NCBI RefSeq assembly: GCF_019492055.1
Contig: NZ_JAICBX010000005.1
Location: 186,001 to 250,000 of the forward strand
Source: Flavimaribacter sediminis
Lineage (GTDB): Bacteria; Pseudomonadota; Alphaproteobacteria; Rhizobiales; Rhizobiaceae
Reading direction: 5' to 3'
DNA length: 64,000 bases
Positions within the stretch are counted from its first letter, which is position 1. Every line of letters starts with the position of its first letter. Positions 51,860 to 61,500 of this stretch are shown piece after piece. Below the pieces are notes generated by a model. That model saw only the letters and a program-made list of their open reading frames with translations. It made no database searches and was not told the origin of the DNA. A program made the position numbers and the translations under genes.

Positions 51860-53016
51860 AGGAAACGAACCCGAGTTTTCCCGAAATTCGCGAGGAAATC
51901 CGCAAATTGTGCGAGGGTTTTCCTGGCGAATACTGGCGGGAGCTCGACCAGCAGAACCGTTATCCGACGGAGTTCGTCGAGACCCTGACCAAAAACGGCT
52001 GGCTGGCGGCCATGATCCCGGAAGAATATGGCGGTTCCGGGCTGCCACTCGCCGGCGGGGCGGCGATCCTAGAAGAAATCCATCGTTCGGGAAGCAATGG
52101 CGGGGCGTGCCACGCGCAAATGTACACCATGGGCACGCTTCTCAGGCATGGCAGCGCCGCTCAGAAGCAGAAGTATCTGCCGGGGATCGCCACGGGCGAA
52201 CTCAGGCTTCAGGCTTTCGGCGTGACCGAACCGACCACCGGCAGCGACACGACCTCTCTCAAGACATTCGCGCGCAAAGAGGGCGACCGCTATATCATCA
52301 ATGGCCAGAAGATCTGGACGTCGCGCGCCGAACATTCCGATCTGATGGTGCTTCTCGCCCGCACCACGCCAAAAGACGAGACGACAAAACGAACCCAGGG
52401 CCTTTCCGTCTTCCTGATGGACATGCGCGCCGCCAAGGACAACGGCATGACCATTCGCCCGATCCGGACGATGATGAACCATTCCACCACTGAAATCTTC
52501 TTCGACAATGTGGAGATCCCGGCGGAGAATCTCATCGGAAACGAGGGCGACGGGTTCCGTTACATCCTGTCGGGCATGAACGCCGAGCGGATGCTGATCG
52601 CCGCAGAATGCGTTGGCGACGCCAAGTGGTTCATCGACAAGGCGCGGCGCTACGCCAGCGAACGCGAGGTTTTCAACCGGCCGATCGGCAAGAACCAGGG
52701 CGTGCAATTTCCGATCGCGCGCGCCTATGCGCAGATGCGCGCAGCCGAATTGCTGCTGATCGAGGGTCTGCGCCTCTATGACGAAGGCGAGAATTGCGGC
52801 GAGGAAGCCAATATGGCGAAGATGCTGACCGCAGAAGCCTCCTGGGCGGCGGCGGAAGCCTGCGTGCAGACCCTTGGCGGTTTTGCCTTCGCCGCAGAAT
52901 ATGACGTCGAACGCAAATTCCGCGAGACGCGTCTTTATCAAGTCGCGCCGATTTCGACGAACCTCGTTTTGAGTTATATCGCCGAGCACGTTCTGGAGTT
53001 GCCGAGGTCCTACTGA
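51856..53016 (+). CDS. Acyl-CoA dehydrogenase
   Basis: A 386-residue FAD flavoenzyme with the three ACAD domains: N-terminal helices (YPTEFVETLTKNGWLAAMIPEEYGGSG), the beta domain with QAFGVTEPTTGSDTTSLKTFARKEGDRYIINGQKIWTSRAEHSD, and the C-terminal helical domain with ERMLIAAECVGDAKWFIDKARRYASEREVFNRPIGKNQGVQFPIA and LGGFAFAAEYDVERKFRETRLYQVAPISTNLVLSYIAEHVL. ATGA overlap with the FAH gene and TGATG overlap with the CoA-transferase gene indicate coupled translation. It likely oxidises a branched or dicarboxylic acyl-CoA; the substrate is unknown. Confidence 0.92.
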   Translation: MKETNPSFPEIREEIRKLCEGFPGEYWRELDQQNRYPTEFVETLTKNGWLAAMIPEEYGGSGLPLAGGAAILEEIHRSGSNGGACHAQMYTMGTLLRHGSAAQKQKYLPGIATGELRLQAFGVTEPTTGSDTTSLKTFARKEGDRYIINGQKIWTSRAEHSDLMVLLARTTPKDETTKRTQGLSVFLMDMRAAKDNGMTIRPIRTMMNHSTTEIFFDNVEIPAENLIGNEGDGFRYILSGMNAERMLIAAECVGDAKWFIDKARRYASEREVFNRPIGKNQGVQFPIARAYAQMRAAELLLIEGLRLYDEGENCGEEANMAKMLTAEASWAAAEACVQTLGGFAFAAEYDVERKFRETRLYQVAPISTNLVLSYIAEHVLELPRSY

Positions 53017-54158
53017 TGTCGAAACTGTTCCTGCCGCTCGAAGGGATGACCGTCGTTACGCTCGAACAGGCCGTAGCCGCGCCCTACTGTACGTCGCGGC
53101 TGGCCGACGCCGGGGCAACCGTGATCAAGATCGAACGGCCGGAAGGCGATTTCGCCCGCGACTACGACAAGGCGGCGGGCGGCCAGTGCAGCTATTTCGT
53201 CTGGCTTAATCGCGGCAAGCAGTCGGTCGTGCTGGACCTGACGGTCGAGGCGGACCGCGGCAGGCTTGCAGAACTCATAAGCGGCGCGGAGATCGTCGTG
53301 CAGAACCTCAGGCACGGCGTCGCCAAAAAATTCGGCTTTGCGCCGGAAGACCTCTGCAGACGGGACCCGGCCCTGGTCTGCTGTTCGATCACAGGCTTTG
53401 ACCCGGCCGGACCGATGGCGCGCCGCAAGGCCTACGACCTGTTGATCCAGGCCGAATCCGGTCTGGCTTCGGTGACGGGCGGACCTGACGAACCGGCGCG
53501 CGTCGGAGTATCGGTCGTGGATGTCGCAACAGGCGCGACAGCTTATGCTGCGGTACTCGAAGCCGTCATCGGCCGTTTAAAGACCGGCAAGGGTGCCAAT
53601 ATCACCGTGTCCATGTTCGATGTCATGGCCGACTGGATGACCGTTCCGCTGATCCACACCGAAGCCGGCAACCCTCCGAAACGCATCGGCCTCGCCCATC
53701 CGTCGATCGCGCCATACGGTGTCTTTCGCACAGGCGACGACAAGGACATTCTGGTTTCCGTCCAGAGCGAGCGCGAATGGGTCAAATTCTGCCGGAATGT
53801 GCTGCGTCGCGAGGACTTGCTTACCGATCCAGTATTTCAGGACAACACGGCGCGCGCCACGAACCGCAAGGAGACAGACGCGCTTGTCGCCGAGATCTTT
53901 CTACAGCGCGATCTGGCCGATCTGATCGCCAATCTCGACGCCTCGGATATCGCCTATGCGGTGGTCAACGACACGGAGGGCCTTTCGAAGCACCCCGAAC
54001 TCAGGCGCATTCTGGTGAAGACCCCGAGCGGCGAGGTGAGCTACCCGGCGCCGGCGGCCCGTTTCGCCGGTTCAGAAAGAAAATATGGCCCGGTTCCCGC
54101 AGTCGGTGAGAACAGTCTTTCACGGGCGGATAAAACCAAGGCCGCAGGCAATGGCTAG
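53016..54158 (+). CDS. CaiB/BaiF class III CoA-transferase
   Basis: A 380-residue family III CoA-transferase. N-terminal LEGMTVVTLEQAVAAPYCTSRLADAGATVIKIERPEGDFARDYD, LNRGKQSVVLDL, and the active-site Asp in RKAYDLLIQAESGLASVTGGPDEPARVGVSVVDVATGATAYAAVLEA. The central GIGLAHPSIAPYGVF-like segment and the C-terminal return to the first domain are present. It would activate an organic acid with CoA from a donor such as succinyl-CoA, feeding the acyl-CoA dehydrogenase and hydratase encoded on either side. The stop overlaps the next start by 8 bp. Confidence 0.9.
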   Translation: MSKLFLPLEGMTVVTLEQAVAAPYCTSRLADAGATVIKIERPEGDFARDYDKAAGGQCSYFVWLNRGKQSVVLDLTVEADRGRLAELISGAEIVVQNLRHGVAKKFGFAPEDLCRRDPALVCCSITGFDPAGPMARRKAYDLLIQAESGLASVTGGPDEPARVGVSVVDVATGATAYAAVLEAVIGRLKTGKGANITVSMFDVMADWMTVPLIHTEAGNPPKRIGLAHPSIAPYGVFRTGDDKDILVSVQSEREWVKFCRNVLRREDLLTDPVFQDNTARATNRKETDALVAEIFLQRDLADLIANLDASDIAYAVVNDTEGLSKHPELRRILVKTPSGEVSYPAPAARFAGSERKYGPVPAVGENSLSRADKTKAAGNG

Positions 54159-55032
54159 CGAATGGCCGGAAGACGGTTTTGGCGACTGGATTGGCCACAA
54201 GACACGATCGGTCGAGACCATCCGCCCGGATTTGGCGCGGCGGTTTGCGGTCACGGTGAGCGACCAGGACAGTCAGTTCAGGACCGGAGATCCCGCTCCG
54301 ATCGGAATTCACTGGTGCATCGACCCGCCTGTTTTCACGTCCGATCGCCTTGGACCGGACGGACACCCGAAAAAGGGCGAGTTCCTGCCGGCAATCCCCC
54401 TGCCGCTGCGCATGTGGGCGGGCGGCGCCCTCACCTTTTTTCACGATCTCCGGGTCGGCGAGACCGTGGAACGGACATCAACGATCGAAAGCATAGACCG
54501 CAAGACCGGCCGCAGCGGCGAACTCTGCTTCGTCAATGTGCGCCATGACTATGCGACCGACCGCGGGGCGGCGATTTCCGAATTACAGAACATCGTCTAC
54601 CGGGAACCCTCGCACGGCGCGGCGGCGCCTTCAATCCCGGACCTGCCCGCGCCGGACAGCCTGCGTCACGCAGATCCAGTTTTGCTTTTTCGCTATTCGG
54701 CGCTGACCTTCAACGGTCATCGCATTCACTACGACTACCCTTACGCCACCAGCGTCGAAGGCTACGCAGACCTCGTCGTGCACGGACCGCTGCAGGCGAC
54801 GCTTCTGATGATGCTCGCGCGCGAGCGGTTGGGCGGCCTCACGTCCTTTCACTATCGCGGCGTCTCGGCGCTGACCTGCAACCAGGATTTCACGCTGCAT
54901 GCGCAAAAAGGCGCGGACGGGCTGGAACTCTCGGTGGCCGATGCGAAAGGAGTGGTCACCATGACAGCAACGGCGAGAGATAACAGCGCACCAGGGCAAA
55001 GAGCGGCGAGCGAATTCCGGCCCGGAATTTGA
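54151..55032 (+). CDS. MaoC-type acyl-CoA hydratase (mesaconyl-CoA hydratase-like, HTD2 family)
   Basis: A 293-residue double hot-dog protein. The N-terminal FAS1-type hydratase half includes IGIHWCIDPPVFTSDRLGPDGHPKKGEFLPAIPLPLRMWAGG. The C-terminal half has the catalytic Asp-His motif in FRYSALTFNGHRIHYDYPYATSVEGYADLVVHGPLQATLLM. Layout and motifs match mesaconyl-C4-CoA or itaconyl-CoA hydratases. Last gene of the operon. With the CoA-transferase and dehydrogenase it would form a short CoA-dependent acid-oxidation route (activate, desaturate, hydrate). Confidence 0.85.
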   Translation: MASEWPEDGFGDWIGHKTRSVETIRPDLARRFAVTVSDQDSQFRTGDPAPIGIHWCIDPPVFTSDRLGPDGHPKKGEFLPAIPLPLRMWAGGALTFFHDLRVGETVERTSTIESIDRKTGRSGELCFVNVRHDYATDRGAAISELQNIVYREPSHGAAAPSIPDLPAPDSLRHADPVLLFRYSALTFNGHRIHYDYPYATSVEGYADLVVHGPLQATLLMMLARERLGGLTSFHYRGVSALTCNQDFTLHAQKGADGLELSVADAKGVVTMTATARDNSAPGQRAASEFRPGI

Positions 55033-55106
55033 ACGCCGAACTGGCCTGGCCAAAACGCCTGGTCTAGGGTCGTTGTTATGACCGACCTCACCCAAGGACC
55101 CGCACC

Positions 55107-55790
55107 GTGTACAAGCGACTGAGCCTACCCGTACTCGCAATGTTTCTCGTTTTTGTCCTTGCGCCGTCGGCCATGGCCGAACAGAACGTCGGGCGCATCT
55201 ATCTGCCAATGAGCGTCGCAGATTCGGAAAAACTGATCGGTCCGCCGCCGGCTCCTGATTCCGAAGAACACCGCACACAGATGGCGATCGTCCTTTGGCT
55301 GCAAAAAACCCGGACGCCGCAGCAGGTCGCCTTCGTGGAAAAGCCGCTCAACCTGGAGCGTTTTGCGTCCCTTATCAGCGCCGAGCTGGTCGACGTGGAC
55401 GGCCGGTTGCTGAAGGCAACGCTGGACGCCATTATCAACGAGGTCCGGGCCGACTATGACGCGCTGAAGGCTATTTACGGTGAACCGCGCCCGTTTCAGG
55501 TGGACAAGCGCGTTCGCCCCGTTGGCGACCCAAGGCCTGTGGCTTCCTATCCCAGCGGCCACGCCACACGGGCCATGGTTTATGGCAAGATCCTGTCCGA
55601 CCTGTTTCCCAAACACAGCGACGATCTGATGGCGCTAGCCGTAGACATCGGTTATGGCCGCGTGATCGCCGGCGTGCATTATCCGGACGACGTCGTCGCA
55701 GGTCAAAAGCTTGGAGCGGCCTATGCCGACGCGATCCTCGCGCAGCCGACTTATGCCGAGGCGAAACGACGGATCCTGGGCGAAGAGTGA
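55107..55790 (+). CDS. Exported class A acid phosphatase (PAP2 superfamily)
   Basis: A 227-residue periplasmic protein with a signal peptide (MYKRLSLPVLAMFLVFVLAPSAMA). The vanadium-haloperoxidase/PAP2 signature is split as usual: Lys and Arg in KAIYGEPRPF, ASYPSGHATRAMVYG, and GYGRVIAGVHYPDDVVAG with the catalytic His. The length fits class A nonspecific acid phosphatases (PhoN-like). The start is GTG 55107 after AAGGAC. The usual Ser in the G-S-R part of motif 3 is replaced (GYGRVIAG). It releases phosphate from organic esters outside the cytoplasm. Confidence 0.88.
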   Translation: MYKRLSLPVLAMFLVFVLAPSAMAEQNVGRIYLPMSVADSEKLIGPPPAPDSEEHRTQMAIVLWLQKTRTPQQVAFVEKPLNLERFASLISAELVDVDGRLLKATLDAIINEVRADYDALKAIYGEPRPFQVDKRVRPVGDPRPVASYPSGHATRAMVYGKILSDLFPKHSDDLMALAVDIGYGRVIAGVHYPDDVVAGQKLGAAYADAILAQPTYAEAKRRILGEE

Positions 55791-56038
55791 GGCGGCCGAG
55801 CACATCCAGCCCATGAAACGGTCGCCAAACGCGGTCGCCTAGGCCGGGACCGCTGGTATAGCGCAACCCGTGGTCCAGGCGTCGGGCTGCGACACCGGAA
55901 AAGGGAGTAACAGCGCCAAAGGCAACTATTGTCCACCTCCGTCTTCGACGGGTCCAGATCCGGCGAAACATGCAACCCCCTGCAAGTTGACTGGATTGTG
56001 CCGTTGCCGCATCGTAATAATGGAGTGGGGGATTACTC

Positions 56039-56752
56039 GTGGACCAGAACACGATTGCAGCCATCCGGAGTTGTTATCTGTTTGCCGGAGCCGATCAGGA
56101 CAGTGTCGCGGCGCTGGCTCGTTCCAGCCGCATCGTCAGTTACCCTGCGGGAAGCACAATCTTTATGGAAGGCGACGAGTCGGATGGGCTCCGGGTCGTG
56201 CTATCCGGCCTCACACGCATCTGGATTGCGGACGCAGACGGGCGGGAATTGACACTGGCTCTCATGGAACCCGGAGACCCTTTCGGAGAAATAGCTCTGC
56301 TCGACGGACTTCCGAGAACCGCCAATGCGACAGTGATCGAGGCGACTGAATGTCTTTTCACGTCTCAGGAGGTAATGGTCGATTTGCTTGTCCGTGATCC
56401 CCGCCTTGCGCGCCATCTGATCCAGTTGCTTTGCGAAATCCTGCGGCGCAACACCGAGGCGCTCAGCGGTTTTGCCTTTCTCGGCCTCGACGGGCGGCTT
56501 GCGCAAAGATTGCACGAACTCGCGCTGGCCCATGCAGAGATAGAAGGCTCCCGGGCGCGGTTCACCCGCAAGTTTTCGCAGACAGACCTTGCACAGATGC
56601 TGGGGGTTACACGCGAGGCATTGAACAAGCGGCTGAAGACGCTCGTTCACGACGGCCTTGTGAAGCAGGCCAATGGAATGATCGCGATACCAAATCTTGC
56701 GGCCCTCGCCGCGCGCGCCAAGACAGCAGAGAAACTGGCGAACCACCGTTGA
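56039..56752 (+). CDS. Crp/Fnr-family transcriptional regulator
   Basis: A 237-residue regulator. The N-terminal cyclic-nucleotide-binding fold has VSYPAGSTIFMEGDESDGLRVVLSGLTRIW and EPGDPFGEIALLDGLPRTANATVIEATE (the G-E-I-A-x-L-D-G...R-T-A phosphate-binding-cassette pattern, favouring cAMP/cGMP binding). The C-terminal winged helix is FTRKFSQTDLAQMLGVTREALNKRLKTLVHDGLV. No Fnr-type Cys cluster is visible. Start is GTG 56039 with a GGAGTGGGGG stretch upstream. A protein with cyclase domains is encoded 2 kb downstream, so a cyclic-nucleotide link is conceivable but unproven. Confidence 0.87.
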   Translation: MDQNTIAAIRSCYLFAGADQDSVAALARSSRIVSYPAGSTIFMEGDESDGLRVVLSGLTRIWIADADGRELTLALMEPGDPFGEIALLDGLPRTANATVIEATECLFTSQEVMVDLLVRDPRLARHLIQLLCEILRRNTEALSGFAFLGLDGRLAQRLHELALAHAEIEGSRARFTRKFSQTDLAQMLGVTREALNKRLKTLVHDGLVKQANGMIAIPNLAALAARAKTAEKLANHR

Positions 56753-56848
56753 ACGCATCGCTTGTTATCGCCGAAAGTGGAAATGAATGAACTCTGAATT
56801 GATTCAGTGCGCAATTCTCCACGATCGAAGGGGCCATCTGCCGCCCAG

Positions 56849-57463
56849 TCAGGATATCAGCCGAAAGGTAACAAGCACTCCCATCACAAGCAGCGCACCG
56901 CCCGACAAAACGTGCAGGTGGCGTGCGAAACCGATTTTTGCCAGGGCGCCGGAGGAGACAAGCCATGGCGCAAGCCCCGCAGCCGACGAGAGCAGGATGG
57001 CCGAAACACAGCAGGCCAGCACCATCGGATCGGTTGTGTCGCCGAGGTCGGAAACCAGACCCGGGAAGAGCGAAAGAAAAAATATCAGAGCCAACGGATT
57101 GGCCAATCCGATCCAGAAACCGTCCAGTGTGAACCGGGCGAAGCAGCCCGCAGGCGCGGCTGCGTCGCTTGCGGCCGACGGACCTTCGCGCAGCAGGCTC
57201 ATTCCCAGCCAGAACAGGAAACCGCCACTGGCCGCCTTCAGGCAGGTGAAGAGGATCGGGCTGACCTCGCGCGCCGTGACAGCGAGCGTCAGGGCGAGCA
57301 CAGACCATATGAGTTCCGCAACCAGGATGCCCAACAGGGCCGCGGTCCCGCCGACCAGACCTGTCCTTGCGGTCGCCGAACCGACCAGGGCTACGTTTTG
57401 CCCCGGCGCCACCGAGGCGGCAAAGTTTGCCGCCGCCAATGCGAACCAAATCTCGGCATTCAT
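56849..57463 (-). CDS. LysE-family amino-acid exporter
   Basis: A 204-residue inner-membrane protein with about six hydrophobic helices. It has the family N-terminal pattern FAASVAPGQNVALVGSATARTGLVGGTAALLGI, then GFLFWLGMSLLR and FWIGLANPLALIFFLSLFPGLV. ATG 57463 follows GGGAGGAAG; the frame extends 36 bp upstream. LysE/RhtB transporters export amino acids or derivatives using the proton gradient. The substrate is unknown. Convergent with the Crp/Fnr gene. Confidence 0.87.
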   Translation of the reverse strand: MNAEIWFALAAANFAASVAPGQNVALVGSATARTGLVGGTAALLGILVAELIWSVLALTLAVTAREVSPILFTCLKAASGGFLFWLGMSLLREGPSAASDAAAPAGCFARFTLDGFWIGLANPLALIFFLSLFPGLVSDLGDTTDPMVLACCVSAILLSSAAGLAPWLVSSGALAKIGFARHLHVLSGGALLVMGVLVTFRLIS

Positions 57464-57636
57464 GTCTTCCTCCCATTGTCGAAGGAATTTCGCAGACATG
57501 GGACCGACGCGCAGTGAACAGGTTCACAGGACGCGGCCGGGTTGGGTGCTAACCTCGCCGGGGAATCATTACCCGGGATGGCCCGGGCATCTCGAACGGG
57601 GCGCGCCAACCAACACTCCGACCAGTGGAGCAAACC

Positions 57637-58512
57637 ATGCTTGTTGATCTGTTTTTGCCGGCCGTATTGACGGTCATCATGTTTTCGCTCGGCCTTGGTT
57701 TGACGGGCGCCGATTTTTCCCGCGTCGCACGGTCTCCCGGGGCCTTCAGCCTGGGAGCGATCAACCAGATCGTCGTGGTGCCCTTGACCGGCTTTTTCGT
57801 GGCTACGCTGTTCGGGCTGCCGCCGGAACTTGCGGCGGGGACAATGATCCTGGCGCTTTGCCCCGGCGGAGTCATGTCCAATGTCGCAACGCGGATGGCC
57901 GGAGGATCGGTTCCGCTATCGGTTTCCCTGACAGCTGTGATCAGCCTTGTCTCTATTGTAACCCTGCCGGTGCTGACGGCTCTTTCAGTCCGTCACTTCA
58001 TGGGCGCGGAGGCTCCAGAGGTGAATGTGACCGCATTGGGCTTGACCATGTTTTTGCTAACAGCTGTGCCTGTCGCGCTCGGTATGGGTTTGACCAGGAT
58101 TGCGCCAGTTCTGACAGACAAGATCGGGCCCTGGATGAACAGGATCACTACAGTCCTCTTTGCAATCCTGATCCTGCTGGCGCTGGCGGCGAACTGGGCG
58201 ACGTTTACCGCAAATATCGGAACCCTGGGTCCGGCGCTCCTGACGATGACTGCGGTGCTTCTGATAGTCGGTCTGGTTACATCTCGGATCGCGGGCCTCG
58301 ACGCGCGCGACACAACGACGGTCGCAATCGAGTCGGGAATTCAAAACGGCACGCTTGGCATCGCCGTTGGCGGGATCGTGGCGGGTGTGGCGACGGGACT
58401 GCCGGCTCTTACCCTGCCAACCGCAATCTATTCGGTCACAGCCTGGGTTCTCGTATTGCCGTTCATCGCCTGGCGTCGCAAGCTGAACTCTGCCAAAGCC
58501 GTGCAGGCCTGA
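57637..58512 (+). CDS. Bile acid:sodium symporter-family transporter
   Basis: A 291-residue inner-membrane protein with about nine or ten helices. Family motifs: MFSLGLGLTGADFSRVARSPGAF, LCPGGVMSNVATRMAGGSVPLSVSLTAVISLVSIVTLPV (the Na+ site region) and ESGIQNGTLGIAVGGIVAG (the second crossover helix). ATG 57637 with GGAG at 6 nt is preferred over an upstream GTG at 57625. These transporters carry organic anions with Na+; bacterial substrates are mostly unassigned. Two bile-salt-hydrolase-family genes occur 28 kb away, but no direct link is implied. Confidence 0.88.
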   Translation: MLVDLFLPAVLTVIMFSLGLGLTGADFSRVARSPGAFSLGAINQIVVVPLTGFFVATLFGLPPELAAGTMILALCPGGVMSNVATRMAGGSVPLSVSLTAVISLVSIVTLPVLTALSVRHFMGAEAPEVNVTALGLTMFLLTAVPVALGMGLTRIAPVLTDKIGPWMNRITTVLFAILILLALAANWATFTANIGTLGPALLTMTAVLLIVGLVTSRIAGLDARDTTTVAIESGIQNGTLGIAVGGIVAGVATGLPALTLPTAIYSVTAWVLVLPFIAWRRKLNSAKAVQA

Positions 58513-58515
58513 AGA

Positions 58516-61500
58516 TCAAATACGCCAGAGTTTAGGCAATTCGATCCCCAATTTCTGGAGATGCCGGTCGCGCGCGGCCGCGCTATCTCCGACGCCGACG
58601 CGAGCGAGACGGTCATAGGCGTGGGCTGCGGCATAGCTCATGCGACGCTCCTCGGCGGCCTCGGCCGATGCGGTCCAGCGGGACCGAGCCTTCTTTTGCC
58701 GACCCTGCAGCCAGAGGCTGTCGCCTGCAGCAAGCGACGCCATCGGGACGCCTGTGCGATATTGCCGTCCGATGCGATAGGCAGAACGCGCCACCAGCGC
58801 CTGACGGGCAATCATGGTTGGATCGCGATGTCCGCGTTCCCACAGCGCCCATATGAGGTCGCTATAGAAGGGGGCGTTCTGGGTCATATAGACCTGCGGA
58901 CGCTTGGTCCGCTCAACAATGGCCAACGCCTCGTCCAGAGCCAAGATCGATCCGGCCTCGTCCCCGTCAGCCAGCGCCAGAGCGGAGCGTGTGTAGTGAA
59001 AGACCAGCCGGTTGTTGTCGTTGGCGTCGAGCGAATTGGCCGGATCATCCAGAAGCCGGCCGAGCGCGGCGACATCTTCGCGCATATCATCCCATCTGGA
59101 CAGGCACAGCAGATCACGGGCGCGTCCGTTGTGAGACCAGATGACGCCGTGCGCGATCCCGCGGTCACGGCTGGCGGCAAGCGTGATGTCGGACCAGCCG
59201 ATCGCTTCCTCGAAACGACCCTCCAGTCTCTTGAGATTGGCGAGTGTGGACGTCGATGTTTCCCATGTCTTGCGTTCTCCGCAGGTTTCGGCAACGGACA
59301 TGGCATGGCGGAAATTGCTCTCGCCTGCCTCCCAACCGCCCTTGCCTGTTTCGTAATTGCCTGAGACCATGTAGACCCAGCATTCGGTCGCCAGGTCGTC
59401 CATCCGGTCCACGATTTCCAGCGCCCTGGCCTGCAGCGCATCGCCGTCGAGCGCCCAGGGCAGCGCATTCGAGATCAGCGACAGACCGATATAGAGTTTG
59501 GCCAGCGTGGCGCTGTCGCCGCCGGCAGCGCGGGCGAGGTTGGCGCCACGAAGGATTTCCGCCAGCGCAAACGGGATCTTGTTCAGCTCGTAATGAAGTT
59601 CCGAAAGCATCATCGTCGCGTCCGCGGCCAGGATTATCGGCGCGCGCTCGGCTTCGGGTCGGGCGTCGCGATGCGGGCGCAGACGGAAGGCCGCGTAGCC
59701 GCTGACAAGACCGCGCGCAGCCTCTCCTCCGGTTTCGGGCGGTGGACGGTCGAGGTCCGAGATGCAAAGCTTCAGGAAATCCTCTGCTCGCTGATACTGT
59801 CCAAGCGCGCGCAGCGCGTAGGCGATGTCGTAACGCCAGCGCGCGAGGGTGAGCGCCTCGATCTCGATCCCGAGCGCAAGGGCGCGCGTCAGGAAATCAA
59901 CCACTTCGAGATTGGCGTATGCCAGACGCGCGCCTTCAGCCGCCGCCGCCAGATGACGCAGAGCAGCCTGCGTGTCGCCAGCTCGCTCGGAGTGATAAGC
60001 CATCAGGGCAAGATCTCTCTGTTCAGGCTTGGCCCCGGCGCCTTTCTCTATGCCTGCCGCGGCGCGGGCGTGCAGACTTCTGGCCTGTTCGGTCACGAGC
60101 GAGCGGTAGGCGGCGTCGGCAATGATGGCGTGATGGAAGCGCCAGGCTCCATCGCCCTGTGATTCCACGAGACCCGTGTTTTCGATCTGGACGAGATCGG
60201 CCTCAATCTCCGGACGGTCCGAAGCGGGATGCAATTCCACCAGCGCATCGATCTCGAAAGAACGTCCCAGCACGGCTGCTGTGCGGATCGTCAACTGCTC
60301 GGAAGGGCTAAGCGCGCTGATGCGTTCCTCGACAGCGCCTGCGGCGTCGGCGGGAATATCGAGATGCGAAAGACCTGCCTCTCCCAGCCGGAGATGGGCA
60401 TAGCCGCCTTCGATTTTCACGAGACCGCGGGACGACATCGCCTGTACAAGGACCGAGGTGAAAAGTGGGTGACCGGATGCTTCGCGGTGGAGCAGATTTG
60501 CGAGCGGTGGCGCCGAGGCATGCGCGCCCAGAGCCTGTGCGGCAAGTGCGCCGCTTTCTTCTTCATCGAGCAGGGTCAGTTCCAGAGTTTCCACGCGCTT
60601 CGGATCGAGGAAGCGACGCGCCTCGGTTGGCAGGTCGTCCGGCGAAACAGGACGCGTCAACAGGCACAGCGAAACAGCGGAGCGCCGTGTGAGCGCGTCG
60701 AGGAGTTGCCAGGACGCCGAATCAAGCCAATGGGCATCCTCGACAACCAGTAATTTGCGGTTACCGGACAGCTGACGCGACAGCAGGCTGGTGGCCAGAT
60801 CGCGCGTTCGTTCCGCGCGTCCGGCGCCGACAAGTGCGCGCGTCACATCCGTATCGGGCAGATCGGCGGGCAAAAGTGGCGAGAGGAGAGGCAGCAACGC
60901 TTCGTTTTCCGCGCCAAGCACGTCCGTTACCGCTTTTCTGCAGGCTTCGGCATCGGCTGTGGAGTCCAGTTCAAGTAGCGAGGCGACGAACGGCGCGAAT
61001 GGCGCGTAACCAATGGCCCGGCGAATGCTGTCGGCATGAAGCTCGAGTTGCGCAACGCCGGTCTCTGCAAGATTTTCCGAAAACCAGGCAGCGAGGCGGG
61101 ATTTGCCCAGGCCAGCCTCGCCGGAAATGCATATATCGACCGGCTCGCCGCGAGCGAGCCGATTGGAAATCGTCACAAGCCGCTCCCTTTCGGCTGATCG
61201 CCCGATCATCGCGCCAGCATGGGCAAGGCCGCGTAACCGTTCGCCTTCGATTTTATAGACCGGAGCCATTTCCGTCTGACCCTTGAGAGTCAGTCTCGCC
61301 AGCTCGGTTGTTTCATAGCGGCGGTTGACCGCTTCCCGCGTGGACCTGTCGAGTGTGACCGGAGCCAGGGCGGCAAGGCACATGGCGGCGGCGCGGTTAA
61401 CGGCGTCTCCGACCACGATATGCTGCATATAGGGCTCGATCCCGATCAGTCCGGAAAAGACCTTGCCTGCGGCCACGGCCGCGACGAGGGCGCCTTCGCC

